Source of the DNA: Hymenobacter rigui
Lineage (GTDB): Bacteria; Bacteroidota; Bacteroidia; Cytophagales; Hymenobacteraceae
DNA length: 64,000 nucleotides
Direction: 5' to 3'
Assembly (NCBI RefSeq): GCF_003944715.1
Contig: NZ_RWIT01000011.1
Span: forward strand, 62,001-126,000
Position 1 is the stretch's first letter. Every line of letters starts with the position of its first letter. A model generated the notes under the pieces. That model saw only the letters and a program-made list of their open reading frames with translations. It was not told the DNA's origin and ran no database searches. Below are positions 45,125-54,540 of this stretch, in pieces. A program made the translations under genes and the position numbers.

Positions 45125-45187
45125 TTACGCGGATGTTGAGCGGATTTCACGGATTTTGTGGACGACTCCTTTCCATTGGACGCAACG

Positions 45188-45224
45188 AAAAGAGGCTTGT
45201 CATCTGACAAGCCTCTTTTTGTAG
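45188..45224. terminator. terminator after polyprenyl synthase
   Basis: A 15-bp stem (45188-45202 with 45205-45219), tight loop, A-tract and T-tract ends, between two convergent genes. Confidence 0.85.
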
Positions 45225-45277
45225 TATTCGAACGATAGGCGTTCAACGAATCCGGCGAATTCGTCTGTTTCCGTGCT

Positions 45278-45577
45278 TTAGGCATGTACCTGATAGGCTA
45301 CGCTACTCGGGGTTACCTCTGACACGTCGAACTGCACGCCGTCGAAGGTGCTTTTGACAGTGATTTCATGGGTCATGTCGCAGCCGGGACACTTGATTTC
45401 TTCCTTTTCAAACTGGCCGTCATCGTCCTTGGAGTTGGCCAGATGGTCGGCGGCAGGTACCCCGATCAGCTCGGTGAAAACCTCCGTGTGACACTTATTG
45501 CATTCGAATTTGAGGCCCACAGTGCGGCCTTGGAGCTCATCGAGCGGGGCGGGGGTGTTTTTTTGCTGAATCCACAT
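45278..45577 (-). CDS. small zinc-ribbon-like protein
   Basis: From ATG 45577 it encodes 99 residues: MWIQQKNTPAPLDELQGRTVGLKFECNKCHTEVFTELIG and, after an Asp-rich loop, EEIKCPGCDMTHEITV. Two CxxC pairs (CNKC and CPGC) 36 residues apart would form a zinc ribbon. No signal peptide or membrane segment. The longer upstream frame to 45901 runs into the P450 gene and is low-complexity, so it was rejected. Function unknown; RNA- or protein-binding is typical for such ribbons. Confidence 0.65.
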   Translation of the reverse strand: MWIQQKNTPAPLDELQGRTVGLKFECNKCHTEVFTELIGVPAADHLANSKDDDGQFEKEEIKCPGCDMTHEITVKSTFDGVQFDVSEVTPSSVAYQVHA

Positions 45578-45752
45578 AGGAAACCGAAGGTTTGGTTGTT
45601 GTAGAAAGATCGGGAGGCCGCGTTGGGCTAACAGGCTGTACGCGGAGAAGGGTGGCTGGGGTTGTGTTTGCGGGTAGGCCGCTGCGCCGGGCTTCTTCAA
45701 CGAGGCGTTTCCGCGTATCTTCGGAAAGAAACCTGGCTGTTCAATTATCCTG

Positions 45753-47156
45753 ATGCCCGATACCCTATCTACTCCTGCTGCGCCGCTGGTAGCCCCGCCG
45801 TTTCCGTGGGTGCCGCGCTGGCGCACGTTGCTTTCGTCCGTGGCGCTGGCCCGTGACCCAATCGGTAATCTGAACCGGGCCCATGCAAACCACGGCGACA
45901 CGGTAGGGCTGCACCTGGGCGGTATCCGGCCGTGCTATATCACCCGCGACCCGGCCCTGGTGCAGCACATCCTGCAGAAAAACCACCGCCGCTACCTCAA
46001 ATCCGACCTCACCCACGGCCTGATTCGCTACATCGGGCGCGGGCTGCTCACTAACGAAGGCGCTGACTGGCTGCGGCAGCGCCGACTGATTCAGCCGGGC
46101 TTTCACCGGCAGCGCCTGGCCGGCCTTACCCGTCTGATGCAGGCCGCCGCCGCTGAGTGGGTGCAGGAGCTGCACACCCGCGCAGCCGCCGGCCCGGCCG
46201 AGGTAGACATCCACGAAGCCATGACGCGGGTGGCGTTCCGGGTTATTTCGCAGGCCACGTTTGGCACCAGCATGAGCGACGCCGAGCGGGACCGGCTGTC
46301 GGAGGTACTGACGCAGATTCAGGCCTTTTACGTGCGCACCATCCGGCAGCCCTACCTGCGGCCCTGGCTGCAGGGTATTGGTAGCTACAGTCGGCACGAG
46401 GCCCTGAGCCGGGAGCTGCGGGAGCTGGTGCGCGGCTATATCCGGCAGCGCCAGCAGTCCGGTAACAGCTCCACCCAGCACGACGACCTGCTGCAGATGC
46501 TGCTGGATGCGCGCTACGAAGACACCGGCGAGCCAATGACGGAAGAGCAGCTGGTAGATGAGGCGAATATTCTGCTGCTGGCCGGCCACGAAACCTCTGC
46601 CAATGCCCTAAGCTGGCTGTTTTACCTGCTGGCCGAGCATCCGGATGCCGCCACGCAGGTGCGGGAGGAACTTCAGGCGGCCGGCTTGCTCAGCCGACCA
46701 GCTGCGTTTGATGAGCTGGCCCGGCTGCCGTATGCTATGCAGGTAATTCAGGAGACCATGCGCCTGTATCCCCCGGCCTGGATTCTGGACCGGGTAGCGC
46801 TGGAAGACGACGAGTTTCAGGGGCGCCCAATTCCGAAAGGGACGCTGTTTTCGCTGTATCTCTACGGGCTGCACCGCCACCCCACGTTGTGGTCGGAGCC
46901 CGATGCGTTTCGGCCGGAGCGGTTTGCGCCCGGTGCCCAGCCGCCTGTACCGGCGTATGCGTACCTGCCCTTTGGGGGCGGGCCGCGCCTGTGCATCGGC
47001 AACCATTTTGCCCTCACCGAAATTCAGGTAGTACTACTGGAAACGCTGCGACAGTTCACTATTACGCCAGCTACTGCCACGCCGGTAGTGCCCGTGCCGC
47101 TGATAACCCTGCGCCCGCAACAAGGGGTGTGGCTACGATTTCAACGACTTGTCTGA
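45753..47156 (+). CDS. cytochrome P450
   Basis: A 467-residue soluble-type P450. The I-helix oxygen-binding motif is AGHETS at 277-282, the K-helix ExxR is Glu334-Arg337, the PERF-like FRPERF near 386-391, and the heme-thiolate loop FGGGPRLCIG puts the ligand at Cys414. The N-terminus lacks a strong membrane anchor. The sequence type (LLLAGHETSANALSW) resembles bacterial P450s that hydroxylate fatty acids or terpenoids; carotenoid hydroxylation is possible given crtW in the window, but nothing direct shows it. A GNAT gene follows. Confidence 0.92.
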   Translation: MPDTLSTPAAPLVAPPFPWVPRWRTLLSSVALARDPIGNLNRAHANHGDTVGLHLGGIRPCYITRDPALVQHILQKNHRRYLKSDLTHGLIRYIGRGLLTNEGADWLRQRRLIQPGFHRQRLAGLTRLMQAAAAEWVQELHTRAAAGPAEVDIHEAMTRVAFRVISQATFGTSMSDAERDRLSEVLTQIQAFYVRTIRQPYLRPWLQGIGSYSRHEALSRELRELVRGYIRQRQQSGNSSTQHDDLLQMLLDARYEDTGEPMTEEQLVDEANILLLAGHETSANALSWLFYLLAEHPDAATQVREELQAAGLLSRPAAFDELARLPYAMQVIQETMRLYPPAWILDRVALEDDEFQGRPIPKGTLFSLYLYGLHRHPTLWSEPDAFRPERFAPGAQPPVPAYAYLPFGGGPRLCIGNHFALTEIQVVLLETLRQFTITPATATPVVPVPLITLRPQQGVWLRFQRLV

Positions 47157-47213
47157 TAAGTGGATACGCGTCTTGGTAAGCCGTGGCGCAGCTATTTTGC
47201 TATACTTGCCCGC

Positions 47214-47771
47214 ATGACGCATCCCCTGAGCCTGCTTACCGCTGCACCTTTACTGGTTCCGCTGCTTGAAACTCCCGACCTGCTGTTGCGCGCCCCGCTG
47301 GCTACCGACCTGCCCGAGTTTACGGCCCTCGCCAACGACCCTGCGTTCTATCGGTTTCTGGGCAATAAACCGCAAACTGAGGAAGAGGTATGGCGGCGGA
47401 TGCTAGGGCAGCTGGGCCACTGGGCCATGTTCGGGTACGGGGCGTGGTCCATTGAGGAAAAGGCCACGGGGCGCTACTGCGGTTCCGTGGGTTTCTTTGA
47501 TTTTCAGCGCGACCTGACGCCTTCCCTCAAAGGAACTCTGGAAGCCGGCTGGACCATTGCCCCGCGCCTGCACGGCCGGGGATATGCCACGCAGGCCATC
47601 CAGGCCGCCCTGGATTGGATTACGCCGCGCTTCCCGGCGGAGCGCATCACCTGCATCATCGACCCCGATAACATCGCCTCCCTGGCGGTGGCCCGTAAGT
47701 TCGGTTTTAGCGAGTTTGCCCGTGCCACGTACCACAACGCGCCCATCGTGTTGCTGGAACGGCCCCGCTAA
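47214..47771 (+). CDS. GNAT-family N-acetyltransferase (RimJ/RimL-like)
   Basis: A 185-residue acetyltransferase from ATG 47214; a GTG at 47160 would overlap the end of the P450 spacer and is less likely. The pattern LETPDLLLRAPLATDLPEF at the N-terminus, CGSVGFFDFQRD, LEAGWTIAPRLHGRGYATQAIQAALDW (acetyl-CoA pyrophosphate loop) and NIASLAVARKFGFSEF are the RimJ/RimL-type GNAT landmarks. Likely N-acetylates a ribosomal protein terminus or a small amine; target unknown. It begins 57 bases after the P450. Confidence 0.87.
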   Translation: MTHPLSLLTAAPLLVPLLETPDLLLRAPLATDLPEFTALANDPAFYRFLGNKPQTEEEVWRRMLGQLGHWAMFGYGAWSIEEKATGRYCGSVGFFDFQRDLTPSLKGTLEAGWTIAPRLHGRGYATQAIQAALDWITPRFPAERITCIIDPDNIASLAVARKFGFSEFARATYHNAPIVLLERPR

Positions 47772-47794
47772 GGTGTATGCATAAGTTATCAGGC

Positions 47795-47889
47795 CGTCAT
47801 GCAGAGCGCAGCGAAGCATCTCGCGTGCTGACGTTGCAGTAGTAATCAGATATCAGCACGCGAGATGCTTCGCTGCGCTCTGCATGACG
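47795..47889. repeat. 37-bp perfect inverted repeat, related family (copy 2)
   Basis: Arms 47795-47831 and 47853-47889 are perfectly complementary over 37 bases with a 21-base loop. It shares CATCTCGCGTGCTGA and the GTCAT end with the repeats at 17492 and 51294, but its middle (GCAGAGCGCAGCGAAG) is different. It lies between convergent genes and might also terminate transcription. Confidence 0.9.
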
Positions 47890-47936
47890 ATCGGTGAGTA
47901 TGAGTTACTTCCGGTTTCCGGCTTTGCAGAAGCCCA

Positions 47937-49709
47937 TTACTCTTTTACGAATTGCTGCGCCTGGTAACTGCCGGCACCGTCCAGTCGCACCTCGTACAGG
48001 CCCGCTGCCAGCCCGGATACGTCAATGCTCGGATGCGCGACGGTTATTTTCCGGGTGAGTATGAGCTGCCTGGTAGGAGAGTAGATGCGCGCGGTGGCAG
48101 CCCCGGTAAAGCGTACAAAAGTCAGCTCGTGAGCAACAGGGTTCGGGTACACCTCAAAGCGGCTGACTGCGGCTACACTGCGTGTATTGGTAACGGTGGC
48201 GGGCCGCAGCTCCACGTTATCCAGGCTGCACCAGTTGCCGGCGTTGGCATCCGACCACAGCCCGATTTCGCACTGCCCGTTGGTCACCTGAATGCCTGGT
48301 AGCTGAATTTGGGTCCACGTGTTGGTAACAGGCAGGGTCAGGTTTTTCTCCGGGCCCCCGAAGTTTTTGGCGTAGAGCTGGCAGGCCGTCTGCCCGCCGC
48401 CGTTCATTACCCAGGCGCTCAGTGTGTAGGTGCCGTTGGCAAGGCCGGTTTTTACCTGGTAGGTGCTCACCTGATACGCCGAGCCCAGCCAATGTGTGAG
48501 ACGGTAAGTGCTGGCCTGTCCGTTGGTTTCGGTGTAGTCGGCGGCATAGTTGGCAGCGGTATTGGCCCAGCTGGTCCAGCTGGCGGGCGTTTGGGTGGCC
48601 ACTCCGTCGGCCTCAAAACCGTGGTTGAGGAGCACGTTGGTCACAGGTGGCGGCGAAGTAGGAGTGACCAGAAAAGCATTCATGGCTATGGTGGGCCGGC
48701 CATTGTTGTTCCAGGCGCTGAGCGGGTAGCCACTGAAGCTGCGGTAGCCTTCCGGCTCCCAGTAAAACACGCCCAGTCCTTTGCCATTCGGCACGCTGAA
48801 CACGGCATTCTGCACGGCTACCAGCATATCGTACACGTTCTGTGGGGCGCTGGCGCAGTCGCCGCCTACTTCCGCCACAACTACCTCTTTATTGTACCGG
48901 CTGGCCATGTCCCGGAGGTTGGCCTGCAGGCTGCTGATGGATACGGTATAGTCCTGATTCAACCAGTAGGGGTAGTACGACATGCCAATCACGTCATACC
49001 TGCCGCCGTTGGCCGTGAGATGGTCGAAAAACCACCGAAACCGGGCGTTATCGTTGCCTTTATCCAGGTGTACCACCACCTTTGAGGTGGGACTGGCGGC
49101 CTTCACGGCATCATAGCCTTTGTTGATGAGCTGGGTGAGCTGCCCGAAGTTGGTGCTGCTGCCCTCGGGCCACAGCATGCCGCCGGGTATTTCATTGCCC
49201 ACCTGTACCCACTCCGGCGTTACTCCGTTGGCTTTCAGCGCACTCAGTACGGTGTAAGTATGGTCATATACATCGGTGAGAAGCTGCGGGAAGCTGTGGT
49301 TGGCCCAGGCCGCCGGCTTGGTCTGTTGGCCGGGGTCGGCCCAACTGTCGCTGTAATGGAAGTCAATCATCACGCGGAAGCCCATATTTTTGGCCCGCGT
49401 GGCCATGGTTACCACCTCGGCCGGGCTGCAGTGGCCATTCACCCAGTCCGTCATGTAGGGGTTCACCCACACACGCAGCCGGATGGAATTGATGCCTTTG
49501 TCCTTGAGAATCTGAAAGCAATCCTGCTGCACGCCCTGGTCGTTGTAAAACAGGTAGTTATTGGCTTCCATCTGCTGCAGCCAGCCCGTGTCGGCTCCTT
49601 TCGCAAACGATTGTGCACGTGCGGAAAAGGAAGTGGCCAGCTGTGCGCCGGTCAGACAAACCAATAACAGCGCCCAACGCGCAGTGAATGAAAAGAACGG
49701 AGTACGCAT
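47937..49709 (-). CDS. arabinogalactan endo-beta-1,4-galactanase (GH53), T9SS-exported
   Basis: From ATG 49709, 590 residues. Signal peptide ends SARAQS (about 33). The GH53 catalytic domain (about 35-345) begins FAKGADTGWLQQME; acid/base Glu173 is in QVGNEIPGG and the nucleophile Glu280 in VVVAEVGGD. FHYSDSWADPG is also a family signature. A jelly-roll carbohydrate-binding-like region (about 355-500) and a C-terminal sorting tail FEVYPNPVAHEL to QQFVKE (type A T9SS) follow. It cuts beta-1,4-galactan of pectin side chains outside the cell. No other polysaccharide gene (susC/D) is beside it. Confidence 0.92.
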   Translation of the reverse strand: MRTPFFSFTARWALLLVCLTGAQLATSFSARAQSFAKGADTGWLQQMEANNYLFYNDQGVQQDCFQILKDKGINSIRLRVWVNPYMTDWVNGHCSPAEVVTMATRAKNMGFRVMIDFHYSDSWADPGQQTKPAAWANHSFPQLLTDVYDHTYTVLSALKANGVTPEWVQVGNEIPGGMLWPEGSSTNFGQLTQLINKGYDAVKAASPTSKVVVHLDKGNDNARFRWFFDHLTANGGRYDVIGMSYYPYWLNQDYTVSISSLQANLRDMASRYNKEVVVAEVGGDCASAPQNVYDMLVAVQNAVFSVPNGKGLGVFYWEPEGYRSFSGYPLSAWNNNGRPTIAMNAFLVTPTSPPPVTNVLLNHGFEADGVATQTPASWTSWANTAANYAADYTETNGQASTYRLTHWLGSAYQVSTYQVKTGLANGTYTLSAWVMNGGGQTACQLYAKNFGGPEKNLTLPVTNTWTQIQLPGIQVTNGQCEIGLWSDANAGNWCSLDNVELRPATVTNTRSVAAVSRFEVYPNPVAHELTFVRFTGAATARIYSPTRQLILTRKITVAHPSIDVSGLAAGLYEVRLDGAGSYQAQQFVKE

Positions 49710-49774
49710 ATGCAGACGGCAGAAGGAACAGAACAACCCAGGAAGCCAGCGGCACACAGGCCGCCGGAGCTGCT

Positions 49775-49782
49775 GCAAGATA
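49775..49782 (-). promoter_or_regulatory. candidate -7 box of the galactanase gene
   Basis: On the minus strand TATCTTGC, the TAnnTTGC variant, 65 bases before the chosen ATG. No -33 element assigned. Confidence 0.25.
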
Positions 49783-49851
49783 CAACGCGTTTTCAGCCGG
49801 TTGCTCCGCTGCTTCGCTATTTCCGCTGCATCCGCCTGTCTTGCTCCAACA

Positions 49852-49889
49852 AAGCGGGCCCGCCTTCCTTCCGGAAAACGGGCCCGCTT
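49852..49889. terminator. hairpin after the TlpA-like gene
   Basis: An 11-bp GC-rich stem (49852-49862 with 49879-49889), 16-base loop, 21 bases after the minus-strand TlpA stop; its minus-strand trailing bases include TTG, with only a weak T-tract. Confidence 0.6.
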
Positions 49890-49910
49890 AACATCAGGTA
49901 AGCTGCAGGG

Positions 49911-51197
49911 TTATTCGGCCAGCAATTGGTCGATGGTTTTATTGAATTCGGCCACTTCCTGCTCGTAGTATTTGCCGGTGCCGGGGCCCGAGTAGCCGGT
50001 GTGAATCTTGCGCACCTCGCCTTTCTTATCCAGGAACAGGGTGGTGGGGAAGGCCAATACCTTCTGCACCTGCGGCAACGATTTGCTGGCCGCTTCCGAG
50101 GAAGCCTCACCCGCAATGGCAATATCGTAGCCGATGTTCATGCGCTGCTTCATTTTCTGGAGCTTCTGGGCGGCGACTTTCGGGTCAGTGGTACGCTCGT
50201 AGCCCAGCCCGATGATTTCCACGCCGCGCTGCTTGTTCTTCTCGTACCAGGGGGCCAGGAAGTTGGTTTCGTCCATGCAGTTGGGGCACCAGGAACCCAG
50301 AATCTGCACCACCACCACTTTGCCCTTGTACTTGGCATCGGTAGGGGAGATGGTAGTGCCTTCCACGATGCTCGGAAACTTGAAATCCAGCTTTTTCTGG
50401 CCGGGTTTCATACCGGTGAGGGCGTTGGCATCGGGCAGTTTGGCGTTGGGGTCCAGCGTGGCCGTCCAGGCTTCGTGGCCCTTCTTGCCGCTGTAGAAGT
50501 CGCCTTGTAGCGTATTGCCAACTTTCTTTGCCGTGAACAGGAAACCATGGCTGCCATCAAAAGTGGTAAGCTTTAGCTGGTTGCCTTGAGCTTGGCCTAC
50601 TAGGTAACGGTAGTCGCCGGTGGTGGTGAGGAAAGTGCCCGTTACGTCTGAGCCTTTCTGCTCAAATACGCCCACAGCCGGCGTCACGTCGCCCTCCGTT
50701 CCTTTAAAATCAACTTTCCAGGTGCCGGAAAAGGATTGGGGCTGGGCCGTAGTAGCAGGATATTGCTGTTCACCCTTCATAGCCGCAAACGGCACGCGGT
50801 AGGGCTCCTTGCCGTCGTACTTCACCCAGGCACCTTTCAGCTTGTCGGTACCATCGGGGCGCACCACCAGCGCGGCATCGAATACACCCAGGCGGATGGT
50901 GGTGGAGTCGCCGGCCGTGCTGATTTCGTCGAGCTTCAGGCGCTCCTCGCCGTTGCGCAGCGTTACGGTGGGCTTGCCGCCGTCCTGGGCTACGTCAAAC
51001 AGAAACGGAATTTCCTGGCCCTGGGCCGAGAGCACGCCCCGCCAGGTGCCAGCCGTGAGGGCCGGGGCTGCGTTGCTGCCCGCAGCCTCAGTGGCCGCCG
51101 GGTTTTCGGAAGTGGTGGAATTGGACTGACAGGCCACCGCGGCCAGCGCGAGTCCGGCCCCGGTTACGGCCTTGCGAAATGCAATGGCTACGGGCAT
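49911..51197 (-). CDS. TlpA-family thioredoxin-like lipoprotein
   Basis: A 428-residue lipoprotein (lipobox AAVAC, Cys23). An N-terminal domain of about 250 residues rich in beta-strands (WRGVLSAQGQEIPFLFDV, FSGTWKVDFKG, GTFLTTTGDYRYLVG) precedes a thioredoxin domain (about 280-425) with the active-site dithiol WCPNC and the cis-Pro region AFPTTLFLDKKG. Such proteins reduce or exchange disulfides in the periplasm, for example in cytochrome c maturation, which would suit the two multi-heme proteins elsewhere in the window. That link is inference. It is monocistronic. Confidence 0.87.
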   Translation of the reverse strand: MPVAIAFRKAVTGAGLALAAVACQSNSTTSENPAATEAAGSNAAPALTAGTWRGVLSAQGQEIPFLFDVAQDGGKPTVTLRNGEERLKLDEISTAGDSTTIRLGVFDAALVVRPDGTDKLKGAWVKYDGKEPYRVPFAAMKGEQQYPATTAQPQSFSGTWKVDFKGTEGDVTPAVGVFEQKGSDVTGTFLTTTGDYRYLVGQAQGNQLKLTTFDGSHGFLFTAKKVGNTLQGDFYSGKKGHEAWTATLDPNAKLPDANALTGMKPGQKKLDFKFPSIVEGTTISPTDAKYKGKVVVVQILGSWCPNCMDETNFLAPWYEKNKQRGVEIIGLGYERTTDPKVAAQKLQKMKQRMNIGYDIAIAGEASSEAASKSLPQVQKVLAFPTTLFLDKKGEVRKIHTGYSGPGTGKYYEQEVAEFNKTIDQLLAE

Positions 51198-51293
51198 GAT
51201 GAAAAAGTTAAGTGAGTTCGTTCGGGGCTAAACTACGGCCGGCCCCGGTTGTTTACAACCTATGGCCGTTGCGACCGGGCAGATTATTGCATG

Positions 51294-51395
51294 GAACGTC
51301 ATTCCGAGCGAAGCCGAGGAATCTCGCGTGCTGATGTCTGAATAGCATTACAACATCAGCACGCGAGATTCCTCGGCAAGCTCGGAATGACGTTC
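51294..51395. repeat. inverted repeat, CATTCCGAG family (copy 3)
   Basis: Arms 51294-51337 and 51353-51395 pair except for a small internal loop (GAAG opposite CAA), with a 15-base end loop. It starts GAACGTCATTCCGAGC and contains GAGGAATCTCGCGTGCTGAT, the same as the murD-ftsW copy at 17492. It lies upstream of the aconitase promoter. Confidence 0.9.
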
Positions 51396-51481
51396 TATCT
51401 ATGTAAGCTGCAACAATTCCGCCACTATCCGTTAGAATCATTCTAAATGAGGGGTAAGCCCGGGGGCAAAGGCCCGAAAAG

Positions 51482-51513
51482 TTGGGCCGCGCAACGGCCG
51501 GTACCTATATTTG
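51482..51513 (+). promoter_or_regulatory. aconitase promoter
   Basis: TTG at 51482-51484, 21 bases, then TATATTTG at 51506-51513, a perfect TAnnTTTG -7 box, 50 bases before the ATG. Spacing equals that of the sdhCAB promoter, both TCA-cycle units. Confidence 0.65.
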
Positions 51514-51562
51514 CGTACCTATTCCGATAGGTTCGTTCTCTCCACTTTTTCCATTTCGCATT

Positions 51563-53845
51563 ATGGCGTTTGACTTAGAAATGATCAAGGCCGTGTACGA
51601 TGGCATGGGCTCCCGCATTGAAGCCGCCCGTACCGCCGTTGGCCGCCCGCTTACCCTGACTGAAAAAATCCTGTACGCTCACCTGTACGGCGGCTCTGTT
51701 TCGCAGGCGTATGAGCGGGGCGTTTCCTACGTCGATTTCGCTCCGGACCGCGTAGCCATGCAGGACGCCACGGCCCAGATGGCGCTGTTGCAGTTCATGC
51801 AGGCCGGCAAAGCCAAAGTTGCCGTTCCCAGCACCGTACACTGCGACCACCTGATTCAGGCCGAGCGGGGTGCCGACCAGGATTTGGCCGTAGCCAACTC
51901 CGAAAACAAGGAGGTGTACGACTTCCTGGCTTCGGTTTCCAATAAATACGGCATTGGCTTCTGGAAGCCCGGTGCTGGTATCATTCACCAGGTGGTACTC
52001 GAGAACTACGCCTTCCCCGGCGGTATGATGATCGGTACCGACTCGCACACGCCCAACGCCGGCGGCCTCGGCATGATTGCCATTGGCGTAGGCGGCGCCG
52101 ATGCCGTAGACGTAATGTCGGGCATGGCCTGGGAGTTGAAGTTCCCGAAAGTAATTGGCGTGAAACTGACCGGCAAGCTGTCGGGCTGGGCTTCGGCCAA
52201 AGACGTTATCCTGAAAGTTGCCGGTATCCTGACCGTGAAAGGCGGTACCGGTGCTATTGTAGAATACTTCGGTGAAGGCGCAGAAAACCTGTCGGCTACC
52301 GGCAAAGGCACCATCTGCAACATGGGCGCTGAAATTGGAGCTACCACCTCGGTGTTCAGCTACGATGAGAAAATGGGCGACTACCTGCGTGGCACCGGCC
52401 GCGCCGAAATTGCCGACGCTGCCGCTGCCGTAGCCCACAACCTGCGCGCCGACGACGAAGTGTACGCCAACCCGGCCAACTTCTACGATCAGCTCATCGA
52501 AATCAACCTCTCCGAGCTGGAGCCCTACGTGAACGGCCCGTTCACGCCGGACGCCGCCTGGCCGATTTCGGAGTTTGCCGCTGCCGTGAAAGAGCACAAC
52601 TGGCCCGCTAAGCTGGAAGTTGGCCTGATCGGTTCCTGCACCAACTCTTCCTATGAAGACATCACCCGCGCCGCCAGCATTGCCAAGCAGGCTGCCGACA
52701 AGGGCCTGACCGTACAAGCCGAGTATACCGTAACGCCCGGCTCGGAGCTGGTGCGCTACACCGTGGAGCGTGATGGTTTGCTGGACACCTTCGCTCAGAT
52801 GGGCGGCGTGGTGCTGGCCAACGCTTGCGGTCCGTGCATTGGGCAGTGGGCCCGCCACATGGACGACATGAAGCGGCCGAACTCCATCATCACCTCGTTC
52901 AACCGCAACTTCGCCAAGCGTAACGACGGCAACCCGAACACCCACGCTTTCGTGGCCTCGCCCGAAATCGTGACGGCCTTCGCCATTGCCGGCGACCTGA
53001 CCTTCAACCCCCTCACCGACACGCTGACCACCAAAAACGGGGAGCAGGTGAAATTCGATGAGCCCCAGGGCATTGAGCTGCCCCCCCGCGGTTTCGCCGT
53101 GGAAGATGCCGGTTTCCAGGCTCCCGCCGCCGATGGCTCGGGTGTACAGGTACTGGTAGATGAGGCTTCGGACCGTCTGCAGCTGCTGGAGCCCTTCAAG
53201 GCTTGGGAAGGCACCGACCTGAAAGGTCTGCGTCTGCTCATCAAAGCCCAGGGCAAGTGCACCACCGACCACATTTCGATGGCCGGCCCGTGGTTGAAAT
53301 ACCGCGGCCACCTGGACAATATCAGCAACAACATGCTCATTGGGGCTACCAACGCCTTCAACGGCGAGGCTAACTCGGTGAAAGACCAGCTGACGTCGGG
53401 TACGCCCCACGGCACGGTACCGCAGGTTGCCCGGAATTACAAAGCCCAGGGCATTGGTTCGATTGTAGTAGGTGACGAGAACTACGGGGAAGGCTCTTCG
53501 CGGGAGCACGCCGCCATGGAGCCCCGCCACCTGGGCGTGCGCGCCGTGCTGGTGAAATCCTTCGCCCGGATTCACGAAACCAACCTGAAGAAGCAGGGCA
53601 TGCTGGCCCTGACCTTCGCCAACAAGGCCGACTACGACCTGATTGAGGAAGACGACACTATCGACATCCTCGGTCTTACCACGTTTGCCCCCGGCAAGCC
53701 GCTGGAAGTTCGTCTGCACCACGCCGATGGCGACACGGACCTCATCACGGTGAACCACACCTACAATGAAGGTCAGATTGAATGGTTCAAAGCCGGCTCG
53801 GCCCTGAACCTGATTCGTCTGAAAGAATCGGGTCAGGTAGCCTAG
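51563..53845 (+). CDS. aconitate hydratase
   Basis: A 760-residue [4Fe-4S] dehydratase interconverting citrate and isocitrate in the TCA cycle, of the mitochondrial-type (AcnA/ACO2-like) lineage. From ATG 51563 it begins [44 protein letters not shown] is the substrate and cluster region, the cluster cysteines are in [11 protein letters not shown] and [10 protein letters not shown], and the C-terminal swivel domain has [19 protein letters not shown] with the catalytic Ser. The earlier in-frame start at 51482 lies in the promoter and was rejected. A terminator follows. Confidence 0.95.
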   Translation: MAFDLEMIKAVYDGMGSRIEAARTAVGRPLTLTEKILYAHLYGGSVSQAYERGVSYVDFAPDRVAMQDATAQMALLQFMQAGKAKVAVPSTVHCDHLIQAERGADQDLAVANSENKEVYDFLASVSNKYGIGFWKPGAGIIHQVVLENYAFPGGMMIGTDSHTPNAGGLGMIAIGVGGADAVDVMSGMAWELKFPKVIGVKLTGKLSGWASAKDVILKVAGILTVKGGTGAIVEYFGEGAENLSATGKGTICNMGAEIGATTSVFSYDEKMGDYLRGTGRAEIADAAAAVAHNLRADDEVYANPANFYDQLIEINLSELEPYVNGPFTPDAAWPISEFAAAVKEHNWPAKLEVGLIGSCTNSSYEDITRAASIAKQAADKGLTVQAEYTVTPGSELVRYTVERDGLLDTFAQMGGVVLANACGPCIGQWARHMDDMKRPNSIITSFNRNFAKRNDGNPNTHAFVASPEIVTAFAIAGDLTFNPLTDTLTTKNGEQVKFDEPQGIELPPRGFAVEDAGFQAPAADGSGVQVLVDEASDRLQLLEPFKAWEGTDLKGLRLLIKAQGKCTTDHISMAGPWLKYRGHLDNISNNMLIGATNAFNGEANSVKDQLTSGTPHGTVPQVARNYKAQGIGSIVVGDENYGEGSSREHAAMEPRHLGVRAVLVKSFARIHETNLKKQGMLALTFANKADYDLIEEDDTIDILGLTTFAPGKPLEVRLHHADGDTDLITVNHTYNEGQIEWFKAGSALNLIRLKESGQVA

Positions 53846-53866
53846 GCTGCCGACACGCTAGAATAG

Positions 53867-53907
53867 AAACGGCCGCCTTCCCGAATAGGGGAGGCGGCCG
53901 TTTTTTT
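53867..53907 (+). terminator. terminator after aconitase
   Basis: A stem AAACGGCCGCC-type (53867-53882 with 53888-53903, one mismatch) followed by a run of T to 53907, 21 bases after the stop. Confidence 0.85.
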
Positions 53908-53988
53908 ATGATGCCGGTTGCAACGTCTGCATCAACCAGAAGCTCTATCAAACAAATACTATATGCATCATTCCCACTTCAACGCAGT

Positions 53989-54453
53989 ATGAAACAGACA
54001 ATTACTTTGGCAATTAGCGCCGCCTGCACGCTAGCCATCCACGGCTGCACTACCTGCGGCGGCGACCCACAGCCCTGCACGGATACGCCGGTAACCGTAA
54101 CCAGCCTGGAAAAGGAATATGGCTGTACGGATACTCGTCGCCAGCTCACCACCAACCTGAACCAGACCTATACCATTATCCGGAATCAGGCGGATTTTGA
54201 TCGGTTGGTAACCGGCAACTGCCACCCGCAGATTGACTTCACGAAGTATGACTTGGTAATTGGGAAGCAGGTTACCACAAGTGGTTCTTCCTCTTTTCAG
54301 TACATGTATCAGCGGCAGTGCCTGGCGGAGAGCATGAAACTACACGTAACCGTAATACCGGGAATGACTACGGATACTGGCAACCTGACTTATCATGCCT
54401 TGGTGCCTAAGCTGGCCCCGCAGGAAACGGTACAGGTTGACGTAAAAATGTAG
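53989..54453 (+). CDS. lipoprotein of unknown function
   Basis: From ATG 53989, 154 residues: MKQTITLAISAACTLAIHGC signal (lipobox AIHGC, Cys20), then TTCGGDPQPC with two further cysteines, and a globular domain VTSLEKEYGCTDTRRQLTTNLNQTYTIIRNQADFDRLV ... TKYDLVIGKQVTTSGSSS ... VPKLAPQETVQVDVKM. The last pattern is beta-rich. No family recognised. The longer frame from 53782 runs backward through the aconitase terminator and was rejected. Several cysteines suggest disulfides in the periplasm. Confidence 0.75.
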   Translation: MKQTITLAISAACTLAIHGCTTCGGDPQPCTDTPVTVTSLEKEYGCTDTRRQLTTNLNQTYTIIRNQADFDRLVTGNCHPQIDFTKYDLVIGKQVTTSGSSSFQYMYQRQCLAESMKLHVTVIPGMTTDTGNLTYHALVPKLAPQETVQVDVKM

Positions 54454-54502
54454 GGTTGGTATACCAGGCACCCCGGTACTGCGCATCCATGCTGAGCTGT
54501 GC

Positions 54503-54510
54503 TATCTTGC
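54503..54510 (+). promoter_or_regulatory. candidate -7 box of the 634-residue gene
   Basis: TATCTTGC, the TAnnTTGC variant, 30 bases before the ATG at 54541; same motif and spacing as at the copper-type operon. Confidence 0.3.
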
Positions 54511-54540
54511 GGCCTTATCTGGTTCTATCAGCAAGGCAGT

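Noticed and set aside
45578..45901. Upstream extension of the zinc-ribbon gene
   Set aside because: Low complexity and overlaps the P450 start.
51575..53758. 727-residue frame on the minus strand opposite aconitase
   Set aside because: Codon-bias shadow of a conserved gene; the product is low-complexity Gly/Val/His-rich.
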